Source: Eutrophovita sp913057845
GTDB lineage: Bacteria > Pseudomonadota > Gammaproteobacteria > Burkholderiales > Eutrophovitaceae
Assembly: GCA_963925895.1 (NCBI GenBank)
Contig: CAWUVH010000003.1
Location: 123,952 to 187,951 of the forward strand
Direction: 5' to 3'
DNA length: 64,000 nucleotides
The notes below the pieces were generated by a model. It was not told the DNA's origin. It saw only the letters and a list, made by a program, of their open reading frames with translations, and searched no databases. Below are positions 26,293-35,059 of the stretch, in pieces; the stretch's first letter is position 1, and each line of letters begins with the position of its first letter. Both the position numbers and the translations under genes were made by a program.

Positions 26293-27074
26293 TGGCTTGG
26301 GGTTAATGAGATGATCGTGGTTTTGTTGAGTTGATCGTCTAGCCAAGCTTTGATGGACGCTTGATGAGTGCCGATGTATTGGATCGAATCCCTCTCAAGA
26401 GTCATGGGGAGGTCATGGCCAGGAATTAACAACCCGCCGACACGACGAGACCAAGCATTCCAAATTTTATTAATGGATTCCTCAGTAACGGTTTTGTCAT
26501 AGGTCATATCGGCCGCTCTTGAAACCAATTCCGCTCGATTTTTACACGCGTCACCCGTAAAGACGACATCGCAATCTCCCGTATCGAGCACATAGACTGT
26601 GCTGCCGGGCGTGTGTCCTGGACAAATTAAAGATTTAATCCCCGGCAGAACCTGTTGGTCATGCTCTATCAGCACGAGGTTCGCGTGATTTTGAAGCGCT
26701 GATATATACAGTTCGGGTACGTATGTTTTCCCCGCGGGTTGCTGCAGGGCCCACGTCATTTCTGTTTGAGATAGATAGATGTTCGCGTTAGGAAAATTCA
26801 CCCAGTTGATCGCATGGTCGAAATGTGAGTGCGTTAATAAAACATCTGTAACTTCTTCGGGGCTAATTCCGAGCTCCTTTAGCCGTTGGTTCAGTATCAA
26901 ACGTTGACCGAATCCGCCCACATCAATGAGTGCAGTGTAGTTTTCGTGGCGGACGAGCGCGATGGTGCTGAACCCAAGAGGACCGTGACACACGCTTTTC
27001 CCTGGATACCCGTGAACAATAATATCGAGTTGGTAGGCACCCATAGAAAAAGAGCGTTTATCTTCATTTTTCAT
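26289..27074 (-). CDS. metallo-beta-lactamase-fold hydrolase
   Basis: The 261-residue protein has the full zinc set: HSHFDH (82-87), H154 in PGHTPGS, D175 in FTGDA and H220 in PGHD. The pattern fits glyoxalase II and N-acyl-homoserine lactonase relatives; the sequence does not decide between them. ATG 27074 has GGAGA 8 bases upstream and overlaps the stop of the amidohydrolase gene by 11 bases, so the two are likely co-translated. They may act in sequence on a lactone or ester (inference). Confidence 0.88.
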   Translation of the reverse strand: MKNEDKRSFSMGAYQLDIIVHGYPGKSVCHGPLGFSTIALVRHENYTALIDVGGFGQRLILNQRLKELGISPEEVTDVLLTHSHFDHAINWVNFPNANIYLSQTEMTWALQQPAGKTYVPELYISALQNHANLVLIEHDQQVLPGIKSLICPGHTPGSTVYVLDTGDCDVVFTGDACKNRAELVSRAADMTYDKTVTEESINKIWNAWSRRVGGLLIPGHDLPMTLERDSIQYIGTHQASIKAWLDDQLNKTTIISLTPSH

Positions 27075-27966
27075 ATTTATTCTCCAACGGTTGCGCATCA
27101 AAACCATAAAGCTTTTCTGGGTTATCAACCAATATTGTCTGTTTGAGCTTGCTCGATGGCGCGTAATCGTCGAGCGCGCCGAGCAAATCACCGTCGTTAG
27201 GCATTCCGTCGTACAAACCCGGATGGGGCCAATCAGTACCCCAAACTACTCGGTCTGGTGACGCTGCAATTAAAGCTTGCGCGAACGGTATTGCATCGCG
27301 GTATGGCTGTCCAGCAGACGAGATGCGGTAGTTGCCGGATACTTTCGCCCATGCGCAGCCTTCTTTCATCAGGTTGATTAATGTCTGAAAACCAGAATGT
27401 TGAACGCCCAGGTTAGTGGGCATATGCCCCATGTGATCGAAAACCACCTGAACGGGTAATTTGCGCAATCGAGAAGCGATTGCTTCAAGCTGGGATACGT
27501 CAATCAGCAGCTGTATGTGCCACTTAAAACCGGCAATCTTTTGCGCGATATATTCTAAGTCCTCTAAAGAGGCGCCACCTTTAAATAATAAGTTAAATCT
27601 AACGCCACGAATGCCGGCCAGGTGAAGCGTTTCTAATTCAGAGTCCAAAATCTGAGGAGTCACCACGGCAATGCCCCGAGCACTCGTGGCGCCATACCGA
27701 CTGATCGCGTCAAGCGTGACTCGATTATCGTAACCATAGATAGAGGGTTGTACGATGATCGCGCGCCTGATGCCTAGCTTTCGATGTAAGGTTTGATACG
27801 ATTCCAGGGAGGCTTCGGGTGAGCTATATGATCGATCCTCGATTTGCGGAAATAGGGTTACAGGCCCAATGATATGAGCATGACAGTCACACGAATAGGG
27901 CGGGACTGAAAATGCTAAGGGGTTGACCGCCGAGTGCGGCGGAAGGCAAAGATCCATGTTAGTCAC
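27064..27966 (-). CDS. amidohydrolase-family lactonase (2-pyrone-4,6-dicarboxylate hydrolase-like)
   Basis: The 300-residue TIM-barrel protein shows DCHAHIIGP (27-35), RFNLLFKGG (123-131), VFDHMGH (175-181) and WGTDWPHP (242-249), the pattern of the PDC hydrolase (LigI)/galactarolactone isomerase branch of COG3618. LigI hydrolyses a lactone in lignin-derived aromatic catabolism, but other members act on sugar lactones. It starts with GTG at 27966 (ATG at 27957 is possible). It follows polA by 62 bases with no visible terminator. Confidence 0.82.
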   Translation of the reverse strand: MTNMDLCLPPHSAVNPLAFSVPPYSCDCHAHIIGPVTLFPQIEDRSYSSPEASLESYQTLHRKLGIRRAIIVQPSIYGYDNRVTLDAISRYGATSARGIAVVTPQILDSELETLHLAGIRGVRFNLLFKGGASLEDLEYIAQKIAGFKWHIQLLIDVSQLEAIASRLRKLPVQVVFDHMGHMPTNLGVQHSGFQTLINLMKEGCAWAKVSGNYRISSAGQPYRDAIPFAQALIAASPDRVVWGTDWPHPGLYDGMPNDGDLLGALDDYAPSSKLKQTILVDNPEKLYGFDAQPLENKYEK

Positions 27967-28028
27967 GACACGCCCTTCTTTCTGGTTTGGGGTTGACTGC
28001 TGTCATCGCGCCCGGTTGTCATGTCTGA

Positions 28029-30731
28029 TTAGTGCGCTTGGTCCCAGTTTTTACCAGACCCTATGTCGGCGATTAATGGAACGCTTAAGGTTGCGACAGA
28101 TGCCATGCGTTGAGGTACCTCTGTAAGAATTAGATTTAATTCGTCTTCGGGCGTTTCCAACACAAGTTCGTCATGAACTTGCATGATGATGTTGGTTTTC
28201 AATCCTTCCTCACGTAACCAGCGGTTAACAGAAATCATTGCGATTTTTATGAGGTCTGCTGCGGTGCCCTGCATGGGCGCATTAATGGCGGCGCGTTCTG
28301 CCGCCTGCCGCATTTGATGATTAGAGGCGTGTATGTCCGGTAGGGTTAAACGCCGACCAAATACCGTTTCAACATGCCCACGCTCCTTAGCCTGATTTTT
28401 TGAGCGATCCATATAATTCGCAACGCCAGGATATCGCGCAAAGTAACGATCGATATATTGCTGTGCCGCAGAGCGTTCAACACCGAGCTGTTTAGCAAGG
28501 CCAAATGCAGACATGCCGTAAATTAGACCAAAATTAATGACTTTTGCATAACGCCTTTGCTCGGTGGAGATCTCGGCAGACGTTATATTAAAAATCTCAC
28601 TGGCTGTTTGTCGATGGATATCATCACCGTTTTTAAAGGCCTGGATCAAGCTTTGGTCTTCTGACAAATGAGCCATGATGCGCAACTCAATTTGAGAGTA
28701 GTCAGCAGAGACGATGACTCTTCCCGGCGGGGCGATAAAGGATTCGCGAACACGTCGGCCCTCTTCGGTGCGGATGGGGATGTTTTGGAGATTAGGGTCG
28801 TTGCTTGCAAGTCGGCCCGTGCTGGCAACCGCTTGCGCGTAGTTAGTATGGATACGCCCTGTTTGTTTATCGAGCATCTTCGGAAGTTTTTCCGTATACG
28901 TGGTTTTAAGTTTGGTCAACGTTCGATGTTTGAGTATCAATGCGGGTAACGGGTGGTCGAGTGCGAGCTGTTGCAGCACCTCTTCATTCGTGGAGGGTTG
29001 TCCGCCAGGAGTTTTTTTGAGAATGGGTAGTTGTTTTTGATTAAATAAAATTTCTTGTAATTGTTTGGGTGAGCTCAAATTGAAATTAGAGCCCGCTTCC
29101 TCAAAGGCTTCTTTTTCAATGACCTCGATTCTCTCTCCTAGATCCTTAGTCTGCTCGTTAAGCGCTTGGCTATCGACCAACACGCCAAAACGTTCTATCT
29201 CAAAAAGCACTTCCATTGCGGGCAGTTCCATATCTCGGTAGATACCGACTAGTCCAGACTCTTTTTCTAATAAAGGCCAAAAATGTTGATGCAGCCGTAA
29301 TGTGATGTCGGCATCCTCTGCGGCGTAGTCCTTAGCAACTTTTAAGTCGACGCTTGAGAAAGGTATTCGTGCTGCTCCTTTCCCGGTCACCTCATCGTAA
29401 GTGGTGGTTTTGAGTCCAAGGTGTCGTAATGCGAGACTGTCCATATTGTGTTTACGATGACTTTCTAAGACGTAGGACTGGAGGAGGGTATCGTGCTCGA
29501 TACCGCGAACCCGGATCCCGTGATTCATGAATATGTGCAAATCAAATTTTAGATTCTGACCAAGTTTCTTGTGTTTTGAATCTTCGAGCCAAGGTCTGAG
29601 CTTTTCCAAGACAAATGTAAGCTCGAGTTGATCTGGACAACCAACATAATCATGCCCGACGGGTATGTAAGCTCCTCGACCAGGCTCTGTGGATAGCGAA
29701 ATGCCGACTAACCTGTCTTGCATCGTGTCTAGCCCGGTTGTTTCGGTATCAATTGCGGTCAGGTCTGAGCTGATTATTTGTTTAATCCAGACGTTTAGGG
29801 CGTCAACTGATGTGACCAGCTCGTATTCGCGGGGAATGTCTGCTTTTAGATTGGAGGGTGGCGTTGATTCTGAGGTTCCTTTTTGGTTGTTATTTAATTC
29901 AGCAAGCCACGGTTTGAAGTTAAGTTTTTCAAACAGATGGGCAAGTACGTCTTTCTTTTCGGGTTTGTATGCAAGGTCCTTAACGTCAGTATTCAGATCA
30001 ACGTCATCCCTTAAAGTCACCAGCTCTCTGGTGGTCGGGAGCCACTCAATCGCCCGCCTCAGGTTTTCTCCCACTTTTCCGCCGATATTATCTGCGTGCG
30101 CAATAATAGAGTCGAGATCTCCATATTCATCCAGCCATTTGACCGCCGTTTTTGGGCCAACCTTATCAACCCCTGGAACATTGTCAACCGAATCCCCAAC
30201 CAGGCTTTGAAAGTCAACCATTCTTTCTGGGTAAACACCAAATTTTGTTTTGACGCCATCTCTGTTAAGCGTCTCACCAGTCATTGTGTTGACGATGGTG
30301 ACGCCTGGCTTAATCAGCTGAGCAATATCTTTATCACCTGTTGAAATGAGCGTTTCGAGTTTTTGTTCCAGTGCTTTTCTGGTTAGGGTGGCAATTACAT
30401 CGTCTGCTTCGACGCCAGGAATGACTAACATGGGAATGCCCATAGCCTCAATACATGCGTGTAATGGTTCGATTTGAAGTGCTAAGTCGGAGGGCATGCT
30501 GGGCCTATTGGCTTTGTATTTGGAGTACATCTCATCACGAAACGTTTTTCCTTTAGCATCAAAAATACAGGCGATGTAGTCTGGGTTGATTTCATTTCGA
30601 GCCCGTTTGAGCATGTTGATTACGCCGTATATAGCGCCTGTGGGCTCATCTGCCTTGTTGCGAAAATCAGGAAGGGCGTGAAAGGCTCGATATAGGTAGG
30701 AAGAGCCGTCTATTAGTAGTAATTTTTTCAT
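28029..30731 (-). CDS. polA: DNA polymerase I
   Basis: The 900-residue enzyme has all three domains: 5'-nuclease (LLLIDGSSYLYRAFHAL at the N-terminus, GVEADDVIATL), 3'-5' exonuclease with DTETTG intact so proofreading is expected, and the polymerase with motif A VSADYSQIELRIMAHLS, the O-helix KVINFGLIYGMS and motif C QVHDELVLE. It repairs gaps and removes Okazaki primers. It is divergent from thrB across a 124-base gap. Confidence 0.98.
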   Translation of the reverse strand: MKKLLLIDGSSYLYRAFHALPDFRNKADEPTGAIYGVINMLKRARNEINPDYIACIFDAKGKTFRDEMYSKYKANRPSMPSDLALQIEPLHACIEAMGIPMLVIPGVEADDVIATLTRKALEQKLETLISTGDKDIAQLIKPGVTIVNTMTGETLNRDGVKTKFGVYPERMVDFQSLVGDSVDNVPGVDKVGPKTAVKWLDEYGDLDSIIAHADNIGGKVGENLRRAIEWLPTTRELVTLRDDVDLNTDVKDLAYKPEKKDVLAHLFEKLNFKPWLAELNNNQKGTSESTPPSNLKADIPREYELVTSVDALNVWIKQIISSDLTAIDTETTGLDTMQDRLVGISLSTEPGRGAYIPVGHDYVGCPDQLELTFVLEKLRPWLEDSKHKKLGQNLKFDLHIFMNHGIRVRGIEHDTLLQSYVLESHRKHNMDSLALRHLGLKTTTYDEVTGKGAARIPFSSVDLKVAKDYAAEDADITLRLHQHFWPLLEKESGLVGIYRDMELPAMEVLFEIERFGVLVDSQALNEQTKDLGERIEVIEKEAFEEAGSNFNLSSPKQLQEILFNQKQLPILKKTPGGQPSTNEEVLQQLALDHPLPALILKHRTLTKLKTTYTEKLPKMLDKQTGRIHTNYAQAVASTGRLASNDPNLQNIPIRTEEGRRVRESFIAPPGRVIVSADYSQIELRIMAHLSEDQSLIQAFKNGDDIHRQTASEIFNITSAEISTEQRRYAKVINFGLIYGMSAFGLAKQLGVERSAAQQYIDRYFARYPGVANYMDRSKNQAKERGHVETVFGRRLTLPDIHASNHQMRQAAERAAINAPMQGTAADLIKIAMISVNRWLREEGLKTNIIMQVHDELVLETPEDELNLILTEVPQRMASVATLSVPLIADIGSGKNWDQAH

Positions 30732-30855
30732 TAAAATGTTCCGTAAATGCTCGTGATTGCGCCCGCCTACATTATGTCAGACTTGTTCAGCCGATAATTT
30801 CGGTAACATAGCGGTCTTTAATAGAGTTCTTTTAGATATCGTTGTGCCATAAATC

Positions 30856-31800
30856 ATGTCAGTTTTTACGAAAGTTAGTTTAGAAGAAGCCGCTCAGTGG
30901 GTGAAACAACACTATTCGATTGGCAGGGTCGTTAATTTACGCGGCATTCTCTCCGGTATCGAAAACACCAATTTTTTTCTAGATACCGATCAGGGTGTCT
31001 TTGTGCTGACGCTATTTGAAAAGTTAACCGCATCTGAGCTTCCTTTCTATCTGGATTTGATGGCGCACCTGAGCAGTCATGGTGTTCCCGCCCCCACGCC
31101 CATCAAGAAGCTGGACGATCGTTTTTTAGGAGAGCTTAATGGTAAGCCAGCAGCGATTGTCAGCTGTATTCCCGGTTCGCCTACGGCTAAACCAACTGGC
31201 AAACATGCGCATTTAGTAGGAGAGCAACTCGCACACATGCATCTTGCTGGACAATCTTTTGAAGGGCATCTTGAGAATTTGAGAGGAAAGACTTGGTGGG
31301 CCAGCGCATCTGAAGAGATTTACAGTTTTTTGGGTGAACGTGATGCTGAGTTGCTTCGGAGCGAGCTAGCCTATCAGCACGAATTTGGGACCCAGTTAAT
31401 TCCGAGGGGCCCCATACATGGTGATTTATTTCGAGATAATGTGTTATTCCATGAATCTCGAGTAGGCGGGTTCATTGATTTTTATTTTGCGTGTGTAGAT
31501 GCTTGGGTCTATGACGTGGCAATAACGGCGAATGATTGGTGCATTAAGGAAGACGGATCAATGGACAATGTAAACTTGCGTGCGCTTCTTGATGGCTATG
31601 CCAGCATTCGGCAGTTCACCCCGGCAGAGGTCGAGGTGTGGCCAACAATGTTACGAGCAGGTGCACTAAGGTTTTGGGTTTCTAGGCTCTACGACCTGCA
31701 TTTGCCGCGCCCAGGAGAGCTAACCCATGCGCATGACCCCGAACCTTTTAAACGAATCTTGCAAAGTCATCGAGCGCACCCGCAAACCTTGGATTCGTGA
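30856..31800 (+). CDS. thrB: homoserine kinase (ThrB, aminoglycoside-phosphotransferase fold)
   Basis: This is the APH-fold homoserine kinase used by many beta- and alphaproteobacteria, which makes O-phosphohomoserine for threonine synthesis. SGIENTNFFLDTD (33-45), HGDLFRDN (188-195, catalytic Asp190) and the metal-binding FIDFYFAC (D208) are present. Length 314 is typical. It is not related to the GHMP-type ThrB of E. coli. The gene lies next to polA and ends 14 bases from the convergent uvrD. Confidence 0.93.
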   Translation: MSVFTKVSLEEAAQWVKQHYSIGRVVNLRGILSGIENTNFFLDTDQGVFVLTLFEKLTASELPFYLDLMAHLSSHGVPAPTPIKKLDDRFLGELNGKPAAIVSCIPGSPTAKPTGKHAHLVGEQLAHMHLAGQSFEGHLENLRGKTWWASASEEIYSFLGERDAELLRSELAYQHEFGTQLIPRGPIHGDLFRDNVLFHESRVGGFIDFYFACVDAWVYDVAITANDWCIKEDGSMDNVNLRALLDGYASIRQFTPAEVEVWPTMLRAGALRFWVSRLYDLHLPRPGELTHAHDPEPFKRILQSHRAHPQTLDS

Positions 31801-31814
31801 GTGGACGTGTCTGG

Positions 31815-34010
31815 TTAAGCGGCAGATAGTTTTGCGTACTCGAGAGCGAGCCACTTTAATCCGCTCTCACGGAAGTTTACTTGCAGCCTCGCATCGCCAC
31901 CTTGACCCTCTGTTTGAACAATGACGCCGACACCAAACTTAGCGTGACGTACTTGCTGCCCAATGCGAAACCCCCCTGCAGCTTCCTGCCTGCGCATCGC
32001 CGGTGTATAACTCTTAGATGGTGGGGCCGGTTGGTTGGTCTTGACATGGTTGATTTTCTTCAGCAATTGCTCAGGGATTTCGTCAATAAACCGTGACTCA
32101 ATGTTATAACGTGTTTGTCCATGAAGCATCCGCATTTGAGAGTGAGACAGGTAGAGGCGACGCTTCGCACGGGTCATAGCAACGTACATCAGCCTTCGTT
32201 CCTCTTCTAGCCCGCCGTGCTCGTTAATGCTGTTTTCGTGGGGGAACAATCCTTCTTCTAAACCGCTGATAAAAACGCTATGAAACTCAAGCCCTTTTGC
32301 TGCGTGCACCGTCATTAATTGCAGTGCATCTTCGCCAGCGCTTGCTTGGTTGTCGCCTGCTTCGAGTGAGGCGTGCGCAAGAAAATCGACAAGAGGGTCT
32401 ATTTCGTCAGCTGTTAAGTCGCCATCACCAAAGCCATCAATGGGTGGTTCCTCGTAAGGCGCATCAATCCGATCCGCGACAAACGCAGAGGCCGCATTAA
32501 CAAGCTCGTTGAGATTTTCAACTCGATCTTGGCCGTCACGTTCTTTTCGGAAATGATTAACCAGGCCACTGGTTTCGTTGACATGCTCAATCAAGTCCGG
32601 AAGTAGGAATCCGACAGTGTCAGTTTTAATTTTTTCCACTAATGTGATGAAAGTTGAGACTGCAGTGACGGCTCGACCCGATAAGGGGGCTGAACAGGCG
32701 GCTTGCCATAGCGATGTCCCGCTGCGCTCGGCTAGGTCGCGAATGTGTTCGATGGTTCGGTTTCCAATGCCACGCGTCGGAAAGTTGATAACTCTCAGAA
32801 GCGCGCCATCATCGTTGTGGTTAGAGATTAACCTAAGATAAGCAAGAGCATGTTTTACTTCTTGTCGTTCGAAGAATCGTAACCCACCGTAAACTTTGTA
32901 TGAAAGCCCTGCGCTGAATAAGCCGTGCTCTAATATCCGAGATTGAGCGTTCGAGCGATACAGCAATGCAATATCTTTGAGGCTGGTTCCAGAGTTGCGA
33001 AGATCTTGTACTTCCTCAATTATGAATGCAGCCTCTTCTCTGTCTGTCATGGCACGGAACACTCGAATAGGCTCGCCCTCTCCTTGGTCCGTCCAAAGAT
33101 TTTTGCCAAGGCGCTGACCATTATTCTTTATTAGCGCATTAGCGCCATCTAGAATATTGCCGTGGGAGCGATAGTTTTGCTCAAGCTTGACCACCCTCTC
33201 AATTGAGAAATCTGTTTCAAAACTCAGCATATTTCCCGAGTGTGCTCCACGAAATGCATAAATGGATTGATCGTCATCGCCTACGGCCATGACGCATGCG
33301 CCACCGTTCGCTAAAAGTTTTAGCCAGGCATATTGGAGTTTATTGGTGTCTTGAAATTCATCGACAAGGATATGCTTGAAGCGGTCTTGATAGTGTTTAA
33401 GTAGACGCTCATTTTTGGTTAATAGTTCGTATGATCGCAGTAAGAGCTCGGAAAAATCTACAACGCCTTCGTGCGCGCAAGTCCGATCATATTCCCGGTA
33501 GATATCAATTAGTGTGCGACTAAACTCGTCGATAGACTCTACTTTGTCTGGACGCAGACCCTCTTCTTTATTGGAGTTGATAAAGTATTGTGCTTGTCTG
33601 AATGGATACTTATTTTCATCAACCGATAAGCTTTTCATGACTCGTTTGACGAGGGACCGTTGGTCTGCGGCATCCAGTATTTGGAACGTTTGAGGTAAGT
33701 TTGCTTCTCTGTGATGGCTCCTAAGAAGGCGGTTACACAGGCCATGAAAAGTGCCAACCCACATGCCCCGTGTGTTGATGGGTAACATCGAGGTGATGCG
33801 CAGCAGCATCTCCTTTGCGGCCTTATTGGTAAATGTCACGGCCAACAGCTCAGAGGGGTTAATTTGCCCAGTTTGTATCAACCATACGATCCGGGTGGTC
33901 AATACTTTCGTCTTGCCTGAGCCCGCGCCAGCTAAGACTAAAACTGAGGAGCTCGAGTGGGTCGTGGCTTCAAGTTGCGGCTGGTTGAGCCCGTTCAGTA
34001 TTTCAGACAT
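31815..34010 (-). CDS. uvrD: ATP-dependent DNA helicase UvrD
   Basis: This is a superfamily 1A 3'-5' helicase of nucleotide-excision and mismatch repair. The Q-motif region LNQPQLEA is followed by Walker A GAGSGKT (28-34), AVTFTNKAAKEM (Ia), ILVDEFQDTNKLQ (II), GDDDQSIYAFRGA (III), EQNYRS (IV) and VHAAKGLEF (V). The 731 residues include a C-terminal Tudor-like segment VRHAKFGVGVIVQTEGQG. It follows the phosphoribulokinase gene by 26 bases and may share its transcript. No LexA-like box was seen. Confidence 0.96.
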   Translation of the reverse strand: MSEILNGLNQPQLEATTHSSSSVLVLAGAGSGKTKVLTTRIVWLIQTGQINPSELLAVTFTNKAAKEMLLRITSMLPINTRGMWVGTFHGLCNRLLRSHHREANLPQTFQILDAADQRSLVKRVMKSLSVDENKYPFRQAQYFINSNKEEGLRPDKVESIDEFSRTLIDIYREYDRTCAHEGVVDFSELLLRSYELLTKNERLLKHYQDRFKHILVDEFQDTNKLQYAWLKLLANGGACVMAVGDDDQSIYAFRGAHSGNMLSFETDFSIERVVKLEQNYRSHGNILDGANALIKNNGQRLGKNLWTDQGEGEPIRVFRAMTDREEAAFIIEEVQDLRNSGTSLKDIALLYRSNAQSRILEHGLFSAGLSYKVYGGLRFFERQEVKHALAYLRLISNHNDDGALLRVINFPTRGIGNRTIEHIRDLAERSGTSLWQAACSAPLSGRAVTAVSTFITLVEKIKTDTVGFLLPDLIEHVNETSGLVNHFRKERDGQDRVENLNELVNAASAFVADRIDAPYEEPPIDGFGDGDLTADEIDPLVDFLAHASLEAGDNQASAGEDALQLMTVHAAKGLEFHSVFISGLEEGLFPHENSINEHGGLEEERRLMYVAMTRAKRRLYLSHSQMRMLHGQTRYNIESRFIDEIPEQLLKKINHVKTNQPAPPSKSYTPAMRRQEAAGGFRIGQQVRHAKFGVGVIVQTEGQGGDARLQVNFRESGLKWLALEYAKLSAA

Positions 34011-34036
34011 TTATTGGGTTCTTACAGTTTTTAATG

Positions 34037-34921
34037 TCATTTCTTGGCGCGTTCAAGACGGCCATTTACGACGAGTTTATTGATTCTGGGCTTAAGAACC
34101 AGCTCTAGCGTCTGCTCAAAATTTTGACCAGGAACGACAACGCTGTCTTCCTTGCTTTGGAATGATCCACGAATGAGCTTGATTATATCGTCAATCTCAT
34201 GCTGACTGGGATCATTAAATCTGATGACGATTAAACTTTCATCGGGGATGGGAACCCCTGTATTTGAAAACGGGTTGGACGTGTCGACAGTCGGAACTCT
34301 TTGGAAGTTGATGTGTGTTCTGGAGTATTGCGGAACGATATGCTCAATGTAGTCGGGCATTCGTCGCAGTATGGTTTGCGTGACATCCTCTACCGAATGC
34401 CCCCTATCTTTTTGATCGCGGTGCAGTTTCTGAATCCATTCGAGGTTAATTGTTGGCGTGACGCCGATTAACAAATCGACATGCTCCGCAATATTAACGA
34501 TATCTGTGATGGCGCCGCCATGTAAACCTTCATAGATAAGCACGTCAGACCCTGCTCCAATGTCCGACCATTCCGTGAAAGTTCCTGCATTTTGCCCATA
34601 AGCCCTAGCCGCATCCTCGTCATGCAAGTAGCGCCGAGCTAGACCCAACCCCTCGCGGCCGTAATCGCCAAACAGTGCTTCTAGCTCCTCAAGCAGGTTA
34701 GCTTCTGGGCCGAAATGACTGATTGTTCTTCCCGCTGTTCGTTCCCAGGCATCGATTAGCTTGCGCATCTCTTCGCGCTCGTATCGATGGAAGCTGTCTC
34801 CTTCCACAAAAACGGCTCCGATTTTCGCCTGAGTACAGATCGATTTGAAGGTCTGTTGAACGCTGGTGGTTCCAGCGCCAGACGCGCCTGTAACGGCAAC
34901 AATTGGATGTGCTCGGGACAT
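34037..34921 (-). CDS. prkB: phosphoribulokinase
   Basis: PRK makes ribulose-1,5-bisphosphate from ribulose-5-phosphate and ATP. The P-loop GASGAGTT is at 12-19. Residues known in the octameric Rhodobacter enzyme occur at the same numbers: D42, H45, R49, H100, E131, K165, R168, D169, R173, R186 and R187; K53 is Arg. Length 294 fits this class. The enzyme is therefore predicted to be active. No RuBisCO or other Calvin-cycle gene is in the window, and the neighbour is uvrD, so a role outside CO2 fixation is possible, as suggested for the E. coli homologue. Confidence 0.9.
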   Translation of the reverse strand: MSRAHPIVAVTGASGAGTTSVQQTFKSICTQAKIGAVFVEGDSFHRYEREEMRKLIDAWERTAGRTISHFGPEANLLEELEALFGDYGREGLGLARRYLHDEDAARAYGQNAGTFTEWSDIGAGSDVLIYEGLHGGAITDIVNIAEHVDLLIGVTPTINLEWIQKLHRDQKDRGHSVEDVTQTILRRMPDYIEHIVPQYSRTHINFQRVPTVDTSNPFSNTGVPIPDESLIVIRFNDPSQHEIDDIIKLIRGSFQSKEDSVVVPGQNFEQTLELVLKPRINKLVVNGRLERAKK

Positions 34922-35059
34922 TGGTTATGCAAATTCAGTAAAGGTTTAGGAACGACTGTGACTTATTTCACAACGGATAGTTGCCCAAATGTAAATTTGA
35001 GCCTCATGAATGTAGACCTAAAGTTATAATTACACATTAGTTTACAACATTGGTAGCCC

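Noticed and set aside
29689..30210. 173-codon open frame antisense to polA
   Set aside because: polA is intact and certain; the frame is Ser-rich with no recognisable motif or initiation signal.
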